Source of the DNA: Aquila chrysaetos chrysaetos
Taxonomy: Eukaryota; Chordata; Aves; Accipitriformes; Accipitridae
Assembly: GCF_900496995.4 (NCBI RefSeq)
Contig: NC_054457.1
Span: 620,001-684,000, forward strand
Direction of reading: 5' to 3'
DNA length: 64,000 nucleotides
Under the pieces are notes generated by a model. The model was not told where the DNA came from. It made no database searches and saw only the letters and a program-made list of their open reading frames with translations. The translations under genes and the position numbers were made by a program. Positions 12,101 through 22,949 of the stretch are shown here, in pieces (position 1 is the stretch's first letter; the number at the start of each line of letters is the position of its first letter).

Positions 12101-12739
12101 CTATAACTAGATATAGTGCTAATAAGACTGCATCAATCTTACCTGGCAAATAAATAGACAAAAAAAAAATTCGCCTCCAACAAGTTAATGTGGTGTATCT
12201 GAGTGGAAAGTAGATATTTTCACGCATTCTGGAGGTAAGGAGTGACTTAATAAAATCACAAGAAAAATATAATTCTGTAAGCAATTTCAGAGCTCAACCA
12301 TCTCTCATTCGCGCCGCTACTTAGCATTCTCCAGCTGTCCTAACCTTTTCTGTTAAAAACCAGTTAGTTCCAGAAATATGACTGTCACTCAATCTAGGAC
12401 CTTTAGATCCACTTTCCTTTATTATTGGGGGGGGGGGGGAACGGAGGACACGGACAATTCTAGAGGTAATATGGCTTATTTTACAAGGACGATTTTTGTT
12501 GACTTTTTTTTTCCCCCCTCCCTCTCCCCTTCCCCTCTTGCCCGAGCACGGCTAATTCGAGGCGTCTATATTCACTCAATTAGAGAAATCTAAAGAGAAA
12601 AATCGATTCTTCCATCTGCAGAAATGCCAGCTTAACTAACAAATTAGATTCTTGTTTCGTGCAGATGATTTGGTGACAATCGGGGAATTAGAAGTAATAA
12701 CTTGTTGTGTTTGAGACCACCTCCCTGGCCGCGAGAGGG
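9121..12739. other. Non-coding region upstream of OTP
   Basis: About 3.6 kb, mostly AT-rich, with no transposon I recognise and no plausible gene. It contains homopolymers (C-run at 11406-11420, G-run at 12427-12439) and the tandem duplication listed separately. Several stretches rich in ATTA/TAAT (about 10200-10800) may be regulatory. Confidence 0.5.
11960..12111. repeat. Perfect 76-bp tandem duplication
   Basis: The 76 bases from 11960 to 12035 are repeated without a mismatch at 12036-12111. Each copy starts ttattcagttaggtgacaag and ends ctataactaga. Only two copies are present. Identity over the full unit points to a recent event or a polymorphic allele; an assembly artefact is possible. 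Confidence 0.95.
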
Positions 12740-13015
12740 AAGCGCTGCACCCGCCTCAGCACCTCCTCCTCCGACCGGGCAGGCTAAAAGCCACCGCATC
12801 TCCCTCTGTAATTAGTGCTGCTGCCCTCCATGTGGGCTCGATTAAACCGTGATTTAGCCGAAAGAAATATAATTATGGCTGCAAATAAAATAATCGGCAT
12901 TGAAGAGCGATTTCCTTAATGAGATAGAGCGGTTGCACGTCACGGAGTAAAGGGGCCTCATTAAGAAGTGATAATGAGGCTTGGGTGAATATTGGGAGTT
13001 GCACAAAATATCTAA
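12740..13015. promoter_or_regulatory. Candidate homeodomain-rich enhancer
   Basis: Contains TGTAATTAGTG (about 12807), GATTAAAC (12840), ATAATTATGG (about 12869), CGTCACGG (about 12938) and a perfect 9-base inverted repeat GCCTCATTA/TAATGAGGC (12955-12963 and 12972-12980), each arm with a TAAT core. It lies about 6 kb upstream of OTP. Regulatory function is inferred from motif density alone. Confidence 0.35.
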
Positions 13016-14634
13016 ACTGATGAGAAAACACAGTACCGGGCTCCTACGGCTGGGCAGGCTGCAGAACTAGGCGTGGCCCCAGACCGGAGCCCCCGTTACT
13101 GTGTGTGGAGGACAACGGCGTAGTGCCTTGTGCCAGGCTGAGATGCTCTCGGCCGGCATCAGCCCTACCTCCGGCTCCCTACCTCCACACCCAGCCCGCC
13201 CCGCAAGCGTGCTCACCGGAGGACGGACACCTACATGCCCACGAACGCCCGGCTGTGCTCTCCTTGCCCGCGGGCACCACCTGGAGATAGGTATTTTGAT
13301 CATGGCTAATTTTTTTAAAGCTATTAGTGTGGCCATTTGTAATGAGGAACAGAAACACTTAACTCCCTCTTCCTGTGTACCTGCCTGGTACACCCGGTGC
13401 TCTCCACAGCCTTCCCGCGTAGCCTGCAGAAAGCCTCTACTATTGCTATTCCTTTGACTGTGCTGTGTACCCCTGGCAGTCCCCAGAGCTCCTCGAGGAG
13501 TTGTCTGTGGTGGGTGGGGCTGTGTGAGGCCATGGGCAGCACCCAGCCTCAGGCCTGTCCTGGCTTGGCTCTGCCAGCAAGGTGAAAAGTTGTGAGAACA
13601 GAAGTTGACCCTCTAGGTGACAAACCAGAAACCAACAGCCGAGTCGAGGAACACAGATTAGAACCAAAATGGCTAATTAAGAAAATCAATTGCAGAACAC
13701 CCACAGAGGAGTACCAGTATGGCTGCTCTGTCTGTTGCCTGCCATGGGTGTGAGGCTGCCAAGATGGCTACCCGCCACACATGCTCTAGGCCCTGCTAGG
13801 TGGGAAGTGGTGGCAGCCTGGGACAGGGATGGTAAAGAAAGGGGCTAGTGGCTGGTCTCAGTGGGGGTTTAGAGGTACTGGAAGAGAGGCCTGAGTGAAG
13901 CCACTGCAGGTAGTGGTGCTGCTTCAGCCCAGGGCTGTGTGAGGGGGGGCTGCTTCTAATGGCTGGGCTGGAGCTTGTGGGGAGTTGTGTGGTGGGGTGG
14001 GGAGTGGGTTGGCACCTCTGAGGGAACAGGACTGTTTGAGAGCAAAGTGTTGTATTTACATAAAATAAAAGGGAAGCAAATGGGATAATAGGCAGCCTAA
14101 TGTTCCCTGGGAAAATTACATGCTGGCTCTGCTGTGTGACAGAGGGGAAAGCATTGTTTTGCTTTCACCCCCCCCCCCCAGCTTTTTGTTTTCCTTTTAA
14201 TAGTGTAAAATCAGGCATGTCTTGGTGTTTTATCATCTAATCAAGAAAACCAGCTTGAATAAGAAATATTAAAATAAAATAAAGGCCAGGGTATTTTTCT
14301 TTCTTTGCTTATGCTCTCAGTAACTTAGAGGAGATGGAATCTACATTTTGTTCTTATCATCAAAAACATTTCACCTTTCAGCCTGATACCTGCAATATGT
14401 GGTAAAGGTCAAGTTTCTTTGTTAGGAAAAGGGCCTGTGTGACATTAGCAAAAAATCTGTGAAGTCTGTGCTCGGCAGTGAAGGAGCTGAGAGTCACAGG
14501 AGCACTGGTGGCCCCTGGGTTGAAGACTTGTCCTGCTCTTCTATCATGGTGAGATTATTTTTTAACTGACTACCTCTGTGTTTTCAGTGTATTTGTGTGT
14601 GTAGAGGGTTTTGTAGTCTTAGACTATTTACAGC
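13016..14634. other. Intergenic sequence, nothing recognised
   Basis: Mixed composition with G-rich patches around 13800-14030. Open frames on both strands lack codon structure or familiar motifs. No repeat family is identified. Confidence 0.4.
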
Positions 14635-15234
14635 TGCGCTGATTTTGGCTAGGATACAGTTAATTTTCTTCATAGTAGCTAGTATGGGGCTATGTTTTGG
14701 ATTTGTGCTGAAAACAGTGCTGATAATACAGAGATGTTTTAGTTATTGCTGAGCAGTGCTTACACAGAATCAAGGCCTTTTCTGCTTCTCACACCAGCAA
14801 GTAGTCTGGGGGTGCACAAGAAGTTGGGAGGGGACACAGCTGGGACAGCTGACCCCAACTGACCAAAGGGATATTCCAGACCATATGATGTCATGCTCAG
14901 CAATAAAAGCTGGGGAAGAAGAAGGAAGTGGGGGGATGTTCAAAGTGATGGCGCTTGTCTTCCCAAGTAACTGTTATGTGTGATGGAGCCCTGCTTTCCT
15001 GGAGATGGCTGAACACCTGCCTGCTGATGGGAAGCAGTAAATTAATTCCTTGTTTTGCTTTGCTTGTGTGCACAGCTATTGCTTTACCTATTAGACTGTC
15101 TTTATCTCAGCCCATGAGTTTTGTCACTTAAAAGCGAGGGTAAACCCTTCTTATTCTCTTCCCCACTCTACTGTGGGGGGAGTGAGCGAGCAGCTGTGTG
15201 GTGCTTAGTTGCTGGCTGGGGTTAAACCAAGACA
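14635..15234 (+). mobile_element. Solo LTR (ERVL-like, TGTGCTGG-type subfamily)
   Basis: 600 bp, TG...CA ended, flanked by a perfect 5-bp target-site duplication acagc (14630-14634 and 15235-15239). It matches the two LTRs of the element at 50577-53190 in sequence and order of parts (ggttttggctgggatag-like start, CCAACTGACCAAAGG segment, GGGGTTAAACCA end). The R/U5 part is shortened relative to those. A (TA)8 run abuts its right flank. Confidence 0.9.
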
Positions 15235-16052
15235 ACAGCTTATATATATATATATATCCCAAACAGTGACATTTGTCTCCCATTTTGGTACTTTGTAAAA
15301 CAATGGGGACATGCTGGGGCCAGCCAGACTCTAGTTCAGGATATCCCATTGGTAGTACTTAGATTTATGACCATAAATATGTTAGAAATCCTAAAGTAGC
15401 CCTAAGGGACAGCTCTCTTAAGGTTGTGTTTTGTTTTGTTTTGTTTTTCTCTCTATGAAAAAAACATTTTTGGTTTTTGGATGATTGGGTCTGTTGGAAG
15501 ACATTGCAAATCACGTTTTGAAAAAAAAAATAATCAGGGGTCTCGGGAGACTTGGCTACTGGCTGGAAAGAGGTAAATAAATGTTTTCTCAAAAAGCACT
15601 CTTCTGTGTTCTGTTAGGGTTTCATTTTCAGACCTTCTACCATTGTTTGCTTAACCTGTGTGCTCCTCTCTGTGTAGTCACAAACTCTTCTGCCCACAGG
15701 CCTCTCTCTTCCTGATTAGTCTGGCCAGTGGCTGATATTTCAATCATGGCTTACAGTGTTGGAATTTACATTCTCCAAAAAGAAGCATCTCTGCCTCCTA
15801 AATTTGTCATGCATGTGGGACAGTTTTCTCATGTTCCAGCTTTGTTGAGGAATCGTACAAACATCAACACAAATCTTGTGGATTTCTTCACGTTTAAACT
15901 TAGCCATTCCTTCTCAACTGAAAGCACAGGTTAACTATAGCAGATGTTCACTGTAAGAAGGGTGCTCTGAGGGAAGCTGAGACTTGGCACCCAGAATTTT
16001 GTATCCTCTGCTAGGGAAGCTACAGGACCAAAAGCCATTTTTTCTTTATGCT
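15235..16052. other. Intergenic sequence with (TA)n microsatellite
   Basis: A TA repeat at 15241-15257 starts just after the LTR duplication. The rest shows no gene or known repeat. Confidence 0.4.
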
Positions 16053-16380
16053 TGTTGTGTTAAAGGGTAAAGGAATTTGGCAGAAAATAAACCCCCTTGT
16101 GTTCCAGCTTATCCTCAGATGTCGGAGGGGCTGGGGGTGGCTAGGTTTAGTTTCTGAGTAATGTCCAATTCAGTGCTATAAGTCTGGTCGCACAATGACG
16201 GATGCACTTATAGCACACTGCACTCTTGGCTTAGCTGCATTCAACGCATGAGAATTACCAGCCTTAGGGAGTTTGGTTGTGTTAACGAACTATCACGACT
16301 AGATTAATGAGCAGTGCAGTTTATTAGAGCAACAGGAGTACGGGTTCTTTTGGATTGCCGGTGATAAATACACTGCAAAG
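16053..16380 (-). mobile_element. LTR of minus-strand ERV (R-U5 part)
   Basis: Reads as the partner of the LTR at 21716-22287. Both start (plus) TGTTG(C/T)GTTAAAG and share the order of motifs to ...GGATTGCCGGTGATAAATACACTG. The minus-strand AATAAACTGC polyadenylation signal (about 16325-16316) fits R. Similarity stops near 16381, so the U3 half does not match the other copy. It lies downstream of env in the element's own orientation, as a 3' LTR should. The two copies differ at many positions. Confidence 0.7.
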
Positions 16381-18480
16381 TGGTTGACTCGTAGTCAGAT
16401 TTTCTGCTGTGTTAATGCAGTTTTGGCTGCTTATCAGCCCAGTCTCCAGCCAAACCGTTTTTTTTTTTTGTTTTGGTGCTGGGTTCTTGCTGATAGCCTT
16501 GCACAATAGGATTCACTTTGGTTAGGCCTACTTGCGGAACATCTGCCTGGACAGGAGGAGTGCATCCATCACACTTTCCACCCCATGACTACAGTCAATC
16601 CACTTTACCTCACAGAGTCGTGGTATGGTCACCGTGGTGCCATAAATATAGGGTGGTAAAGACATCAGCTTTTCAATAGGCTGGTAAATAAGTTAATATA
16701 TCAGATTTGCTGTTTCTTTAATATAGACGTGTTTGCTCATAGCTATTATATGTTGAGATAAGCACCATAATTTGATATATAAACAAAGGGATAATAATAA
16801 ACACAAAACTACAAAGATCAACAAGACTACAATTGGGTGTAACATCAAATTCAAAGCTCCAGTTGCTGTTGGTGACCATCCAAGGAGAGTTTCCCAGCAG
16901 TGATGTTCTCCATCTTTCCTCACTCTTTTTAGGATGTGGTGTATCTCCTCTGAGTCATGATGGATGATAATTAGGATTCTTTGTCTGTTGTTTCAAACTC
17001 ATTTTAGCAATTGACATGGGTCATCATGTTGCAACAGTTTTCTTACCAATGTGAGATTCATTCCAATGGGGGTAGGCAATAAATCTTGATACAGCGTGTA
17101 GTTAGATTGTAGCAACTGGTGGGTTGTGACAGGAGCTAAATAGTTAAAGTCGCATCCCATCATTTTAGTAAAATTACAAATGCAGATATTTGAGTGATTG
17201 TGTATATCTACAGTGGTGTTGTCAATAAATATAGAATCACGAATGGTTCTCTTGCAAACACATCCATTTCCAACATATACAAGTACAGTTTCAGGGGTTT
17301 CATCAGGGTGTATTTCAAAATGACAAACATTTTGTTCAGTGTCAAGACAGACGTCTTTAGCCTTAATGGTATTACTTTCACAAATAAATCCTTAATCCTT
17401 GCTGTTTCAGTACAACACATGCGTCAACATCAACAGTTTGCCATTTGTTCCCATTTTGTTGGGCCCATACTCTATGTTCTAATGGATAGAGTATAGTTCC
17501 ATGGTGATTTAATCCCAGCGCAATGATTGCGTATTGTTCAAACAAAAGTTGTGGCTGGTGGGGTCATAAGTGAAGTTGACTAGACACCACCAAGATTGGA
17601 AATCCTTTTCGAATTGAGTTGCATTTTCCCAAATTACCCTTTGAATCTCAGTGTGGGTAAGGTGTCCTCATCGCCTTCCCTTATAATTGCTGCTATAGTG
17701 GATTGCACCCGTAACTGAGCTTGGATACTGGGTGATGCCAAATGCGTCTACAATTAGTTGGTGGTCCTTCTCATTAATTCTTTCCCATTTAGGCAATATA
17801 TCAGTTAAGAGCAATTGACTAGTTCCTAGTGCCAGCAAAGATGATCTTAGTGGATTTATACAAATCACTTGTTGCCGAGCTTAATTTGCCAAAACTTCAG
17901 TGTCTATGCTGTTTAATACTCCTAATCCTGTTCCCAGGACACCAGTCGCGTCTCTCCTTGCTCGTTTTGGAGAGGTGAGGGTTTGCCCATGCAACCATGC
18001 TAACCATCCTGTATAGGATGTATTTAGGAATGGTGAGCAGGTAGGTTTACTTGCAGAGATATTAACCTGCATTGATAGTTCCACTTGCTTGAGGGACCAC
18101 GATGGATTAAATAGCACTTGTTGCTGGCCTGTATATTTAATAGCATAGGGTCCAATTTCAGAAATCTGTGGGGTTAAGGTTTCAACAGTCTTATCGGGGG
18201 TCTTGGAGGTAGTAGGATGCATTGTGGGGGCTAAGGTAGTTTTTGCTGTGCCGATATAAATTATCCCAGTTTCAATTGTGGATAAATTATATCTCCAGGT
18301 GCATAGTATTTCTCTTTCGATATTTTCTTTTAATGTAACACTAATTGAACAGCTACTAGCCTCATTACATCTATGCCACTTTTCAAAGGAACTATATTGA
18401 AAACTAAATAAGTAAATTTCCCCTTCGTTGTTTGGGGGTTGTGTTTCACATATTAGCTTATATTTCACTCTGCCAAATTC
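16381..18480 (-). pseudogene. Decayed retroviral env (SU and TM remnants)
   Basis: Reading right to left, an SU-like frame (18468-17881) has N-glycosylation motifs, cysteines and a furin-type site (KRARR) followed by a glycine-rich hydrophobic fusion-peptide-like stretch (GVLGTGLGVLNSI). It stops at 17883-17881. The frame then resumes in pieces (around 17868-17668, 17600-17440) as TM ectodomain, with several stops and shifts. A membrane span (LMLHPIVVLLIFVVLCLLLS) and short tail occur at 16923-16693. The envelope glycoprotein would mediate receptor binding and fusion, but the breaks make this copy non-functional. The env lineage is not one I can name. Between 16692 and 16381 nothing is coding; a purine-rich run lies near 16460. 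Confidence 0.75.
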
Positions 18481-18960
18481 ATGTTAATGGGTGGGATTCC
18501 TAAATTTGTACAATTATAGCTTGTGTTGTTAGCAATTGTCATTGTAATGCGCTCAGACTTAAGCACAGTTACAACTGTTACCATATTGATTAGTACAAAT
18601 AAAAGAAGTGGCGGTCTCCACCCTGTGCATCGGGCTTGTCAATACCTCCACTGGAGCTGGTCCATGCAGACCAAGATGGTTAGGAGACAGGAGAGAAATA
18701 GGCCTCCAGCGATAGTGACAACTTCTCCAGGGGGTATTCCCCTGCTGGTATTATTCATTATACCTGCAAGAGAGAAGAACACAATAGTCTTGGCAGGGCA
18801 TGTCTGGACCAGTTACCCTGTTATGTTCAATAACTGGGATATATCCATCTGGTACTCGTACGATGTTCAGCACTATTACTATCTTTTGCCTTCCAGGCCA
18901 GAGAGCCATGAGGTTCAGTCAAGATCATTGGTACTTATGCCTATTTGGGGTAGTTTGACC
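18481..18960 (-). pseudogene. Env leader / pol-env junction of minus-strand ERV
   Basis: Minus-strand fragments between integrase and SU. A hydrophobic stretch (IAGGLFLSCLLTILVCM, about 18720-18670) could be the env signal or leader anchor, followed by another hydrophobic segment (LLLFVLINMVTVVTV). Stops separate these from the SU frame. The assignment rests on position. Confidence 0.45.
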
Positions 18961-19868
18961 ATGACAGGTTGCCCTGGTTGAAAGGTCACAGGGAATTTTC
19001 TACCATCTGCGGGAAGAGCGTCATGGGGTGCCATCACGGTGGGAAAGAATGCGTGAACAACTGGACTACCAGTTAGACCATACCTGTTGTTTAGTTGCTG
19101 AACTACTTACCACACTCGAGTTTCCCAACGGGGTTCATGGGGTTTTAAATACTGTTTCAATAAACCATTGGCTCTTTCTACCATCCCATTTGATTGAGGG
19201 TAGTAAGGAGTATGGAATACCCATTGGATTCTGTTCTGTTTGGCCTGATTTTGGACCTCTTTATTGGAGAAGCGTGAACCATTATTGCTTTGAATCATTT
19301 CAGGTGTTGGTAGGCCCCAAACTCATGTCAGACCCTGTATGGTACTGCGACCAGTCATGGCCTGACATCTCCATGCCATGATTAGTCCTGATACTACTAC
19401 TCCGGTTAGGATATATTTATATTCTAATGATGGCTTCAGAGGACCTATATAATCTATTTGCCATGCAGACCGTAAAGTTTTACCTCGCCTTGTATGTAAA
19501 GGTGAGGCCTTAGCTGGATGATCCATAGTAAGTTTTAATCTACATTGTGGACATTCTGAAATAATAGTAGCACATACAGCACGACTAAGGGGCCGTCCTT
19601 TACTTTGTGCCACAAAGTACAGGGCTTCTCTTCCCATATGGCTTAAGTGTTGATGCAACCATTCACCTAAACAATACCATTCTTTCTCTTGTGGCTCTTT
19701 CTTTAACTTTATACTATGTATATGTGCCAATGCATCCACCTGATTGTTCAGTTTCGATGCTGTATCTGACTTAGTGGAATGGGCTTTCACCCATCCTATT
19801 GTTAACAGGTTTCCTTCTCTGTTCCTGGTTATACTAAGAAGTTTTTGCCAGTCCTCCTTCCTCCACAC
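18961..19868 (-). pseudogene. Retroviral integrase (pol 3' part), broken
   Basis: Integrase follows the end of RNase H. A zinc-binding HHCC-like region (HQHLSHMGREAL ... CPQCRLKL) and the first core aspartate (WQIDYIGPL) lie in the frame 19868-19323. The rest of the core (SNNGSRFSNKEV, PYYPQSNGMVERANG) is in another frame at 19298-19107, so at least one shift separates them. The usual second catalytic aspartate (SDNG) is asparagine here (SNNG), a change that would abolish strand transfer. The C-terminal region continues to about 18961. It sits directly upstream of env in the element's orientation. Confidence 0.85.
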
Positions 19869-20407
19869 AGGTGCTCAGTTTACTTCCCAATTTAATGCTT
19901 CCCATTGACAAAGCCCCTGGGTTGCTCCAGCCCATACAGCATAAGAGTCGACATAGATTATATCAGCTCTGTATTCAGCTGCTAACATTACCGCACGTAA
20001 TTCTCCTACCTGCGCACTACCCTCTCCCTCTTCTACCTTCTGCTGACTGTTTTTCACTTCCAAAGCCACTGCTCTATATTTCCATTTTCCATCCGCTCTT
20101 TTGGCTGATGCATCTGTAAACCAAACACCCTTCAAAGTGCTTTCAGATGATAAAGGGGGAGTGGGGTAAAGAGGAGAGGGTTTAAAAGGTTGAGCTAATG
20201 CAAGTGGGTTTGTGTTTACTGATACTTGAAGTTTCAAAGGTTTAGTTGGGCCTTCCGTAAGATTCATTTAATCAGCTACTCTTGTCAGGTAGGCGCACTG
20301 TTTCCTGACTGTGGGCTTCTGTGCAATACCTTCAGGAGGCACCATACCCTTTAAGACTGACTCGAGCAAGTGAAAGGGACCTCTGACTTGTACAGGTTGT
20401 CCCTGAT
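19869..20407 (-). pseudogene. Retroviral RNase H and RT C-terminal region
   Basis: Frame 20267-19875 carries RNase H motifs: the first catalytic aspartate (FTDASAKR), glutamate (VGELRAVMLAAE) and an aspartate (YVDSYAVWAG). The segment 20456-20268 is the RT tail and linker (GQPVQVRGPFHLLESV) and ends in a stop at 20268-20270, breaking continuity. The RT connection region continues across the inserted LTR at 21510-21715. Confidence 0.85.
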
Positions 20408-21509
20408 TGTTGTGGTTTAACCCCAGCCAGCAACTAAGCACCACGCAGCCGCCCACTCACTGTTACGGATGCACGACTAACCAAATCCAACAGGTGTTAA
20501 AACTCAGATTTATTCTTCAGCAAAAGTTAGTTAGAAGTCCGGTAACATTTTATAAAACCACAGGCTCAATGATGTAAAGAGAATTAATACTACACGGCTG
20601 ACTTAAGAATCCCCAAGATTTAAAGTGATGGCTCAAAACGCGCGTATCACTCACCTAAAAGCTGAGGGCTCCCTCCCTCGAGGAGTTACCTCGAGCGGTG
20701 CCCCGGCCCAAGGACCGCAGATCCGCTGCTCCGAGGAGGACTGCCAACGTGTCCTCCGGCGGGACCCTGTTTATACCCCTGTCGAATCTGACCTGTGGTC
20801 ATTTAATTCTATTGGCTAGGAGGGTCACCTCGGTGTACCTGGCGCATCTCAATTGGCCAGTTCAAATTTCAACCTGCAGCCTCCAGGGTTTCCTTCCCCT
20901 TCTCCCTTCCTGGAGAAGTTTTGTTTCCTGCTGGCAGGATGGGGGGGGGGGGGGGGGGTGGGATGTACTGCCACACTCACTTCCCCCCCACCCAGTGGGA
21001 TGGGGGAGAAAATTGGGAAAAGAAGTAAAACTCGTGGGTTGAGATAAGAACGGTTTAATAGAACAGAAAAGAAGAAACTAATAATGATAATGATAACACT
21101 AATAAAATGACAACAGCAATAATAAAAGGATTGGAATATACAAATGATGCACAGTGCAGTTGCTCACCCCCCGCTGATCGATGCCCAGTTAGTCCCTGAG
21201 CAGCAATCCCCCCCCCCCCACTCCCCCCAGTTCCTATACTAGATGTGATGTCACATGGTATGGAATACCCTGTTGGCCACTTTGGGTCAGGTGCCCTGGC
21301 TGTGTCCTGTGCCAACTTCTTGTGCCCCTCCAGCTTTCTCGCTGGCTGGGCATGAGAAGCTGAAAAATCCTTGACTTTAGTCTAAACATTACTTAGCAAC
21401 AACTGAAAATATCAGTGTTATCAACATTCTTCTCATACCTAACTCAAAACATAGCACTGTACCAGCTACTAGGAAGACAGTTAACTCTATTCCAGCTGAA
21501 ACTAGGACA
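20408..21509 (-). mobile_element. Solo ERVL-like LTR inserted in pol of minus-strand ERV
   Basis: Minus orientation; plus-strand ends TGTTGTGGTTTAACCCC and ...AACTAGGACA. A perfect 5-bp duplication ctgat flanks it (20403-20407 and 21510-21514), and the pol reading is continuous if the insert and one duplication copy are removed. Without its own nested insert it is about 580 bp, the usual length of this family here. Confidence 0.93.
20461..20975 (-). mobile_element. Second-level nested solo LTR
   Basis: 515-bp insert inside the ERVL-like LTR, with TGTTACGG...GCCACA ends and a perfect duplication ctcac (20456-20460 and 20976-20980). The minus orientation is supported by TATAAAC near 20773-20767 and AATAAA at 20511-20506 on that strand. 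It is unlike the other LTR families here and includes an 18-20 base G-run (20939-20958). Confidence 0.9.
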
Positions 21510-21715
21510 CTGATGTAATTTCCTTATTTGTTTGACAGCAGGAACTAGGGACAATAGGCCCTTTTCCCATTCTGAATAACGCTGTTCAGGTTCTTTAAAA
21601 GCTGTAGAATTGAATAGCAGGGGCTGTTTGGGTGCATTGGGTCCTGCCTGGAATAAGTTACAGTAGGTTCCATGTTTTGCAAATCCCCATTCTACAATTA
21701 TGGGATCTAGGGGAC
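21510..21715 (-). pseudogene. RT connection fragment of minus-strand ERV
   Basis: Open on the minus strand from about 21713 (PLDPIIVEWGFAKHGTYC ... RYSEWEKGLLSLVPAVKQIR). The YSEWEKGLLSL pattern is the RT tether region seen just before RNase H in retroviral pol. It abuts the LTR at 21716 directly, so gag, protease and most of RT are missing. Confidence 0.75.
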
Positions 21716-22287
21716 TGTTGCGTTAAAGCGTAATGAAGTTTGGCAGAAAAGAAACCCCCTTGCATTCCAGCTTGTCCTCAGATATCAGAGGGGCTGGTGG
21801 CGGCTAGGCTTAGATTCTGGGTGATGCCGAATTCAGCACTATAAGTCCGGTCGCGTTCAATGTATTGAACTATCACGATTACGGATGCACTAATAGTGCA
21901 CTGTACTTTCAATTTAGCCGTGTTCAACGCACTAGAATTGCCAGAATTAAGGAGTTTGGTCGCGTTCAACGAACAATCACAGCTAGATTAATGAGCAGCG
22001 TAGTTTATTAAAGCAACAGGAGTACAGGTTCTTTTGGATTGCCGGTGATAAATACACTGTCTGCAAAACATGTGCAAATAATAATACAGTCAACTACAAG
22101 CACACTAAATTATGGAAAAACTCTATAGAGATTTCTAAGTTTCCTGGGGAATCACTCGGTATAACCGAGGGTTTGAATTTTACCCAATAGGCGTCCCTAT
22201 GGGGGGGAAGAGAGGTTCAGCCTGTCAACTGGTCCCAGAAGTCAGCGATGTCCTCCCAACTTGTCTATGATGGTGTCTTCCCTAACA
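21716..22287 (-). mobile_element. LTR of minus-strand ERV, preceded by a polypurine tract
   Basis: 572 bp. On the minus strand it starts TGTTAGGGAAG and ends TTTAACGCAACA. AATAAACTAC lies near 22006-22000. In the element's orientation the bases just before it read AAGAGAGGAGGAATG, a textbook polypurine tract, so this copy looks like a 3' LTR of an element lying to the right. It also stands where the 5' LTR of the pol/env remnant to the left should be. Confidence 0.8.
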
Positions 22288-22354
22288 TTCCTCCTCTCTT
22301 AAGCCCTTTTACATTTTCTTATTTTTAGGTGGAGCTTGAGTGACTCTAGTCATA
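22288..22354 (-). pseudogene. Env tail and polypurine tract
   Basis: The minus strand reads a short env-like tail (TRVTQAPPKNKKM, stop) followed by the purine tract AAGAGAGGAGGAATG next to the LTR start. The adjoining part to the right was separated by the LTR at 22355. Confidence 0.5.
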
Positions 22355-22949
22355 TGTCCTGGTTTTGGCTGGGATAGAGTTCGTTATCTTCCTAGAAGCT
22401 GGTATAGTGCTGTTTTGGGTTCAGTATGAGAAGAATGTTGATAACACACTGATGTTTTCAGTTGTTGCTAAGTAATGGTTAGTCTGAAGTCAAGGATTTT
22501 TCAGCTTCTCCTGCCCAGCCAGCAAGAAGGCTGGAGGGGCACAAGAAGTTGGGAGGGGACACAGCCAGGGCAGCTGACCCAAAGTGGCCAAAGGGGTATT
22601 CCATACCATGTGATGTCATGCCTAGTATATAAACTGGGGGGGTTGGCCTGGGGGGGATTGCTGCTCTGGAACTAACTGGGCGTTGGTCCACAAGTGGTGA
22701 GCAATTGCATTGTGCATCACTTGTTTTGTATATTCCAATCCTTTTATTAGTATTATTGTCATTTTATTATTGTTATTATTATCATTATTAGTTTCTTCCT
22801 TTCTGTTCTATTAAACTGTTCTTATCTCAACCCACGAGGTTTACTTTTTTTCTTTCCCGATTCTCTCCCCCATCCCACTGAGTGGGGGGGAAGTGAGTGA
22901 GTGAGTGGCTGCATGGTGCTTAGTTGCTGGCTGGGGTTAAACCACGACA
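22355..22949 (+). mobile_element. ERVL-like LTR
   Basis: 595 bp, TGTCCTGG...CCACGACA. U3 holds TGATGTCA (22611-22618) just before TATATAAA (22626-22633), then a CTATTAAACTG polyadenylation-type signal downstream. Flanks (tcata/cgttg) do not match, so unlike most copies here no target duplication is visible. The insertion site may have been altered by recombination or deletion. Confidence 0.88.
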
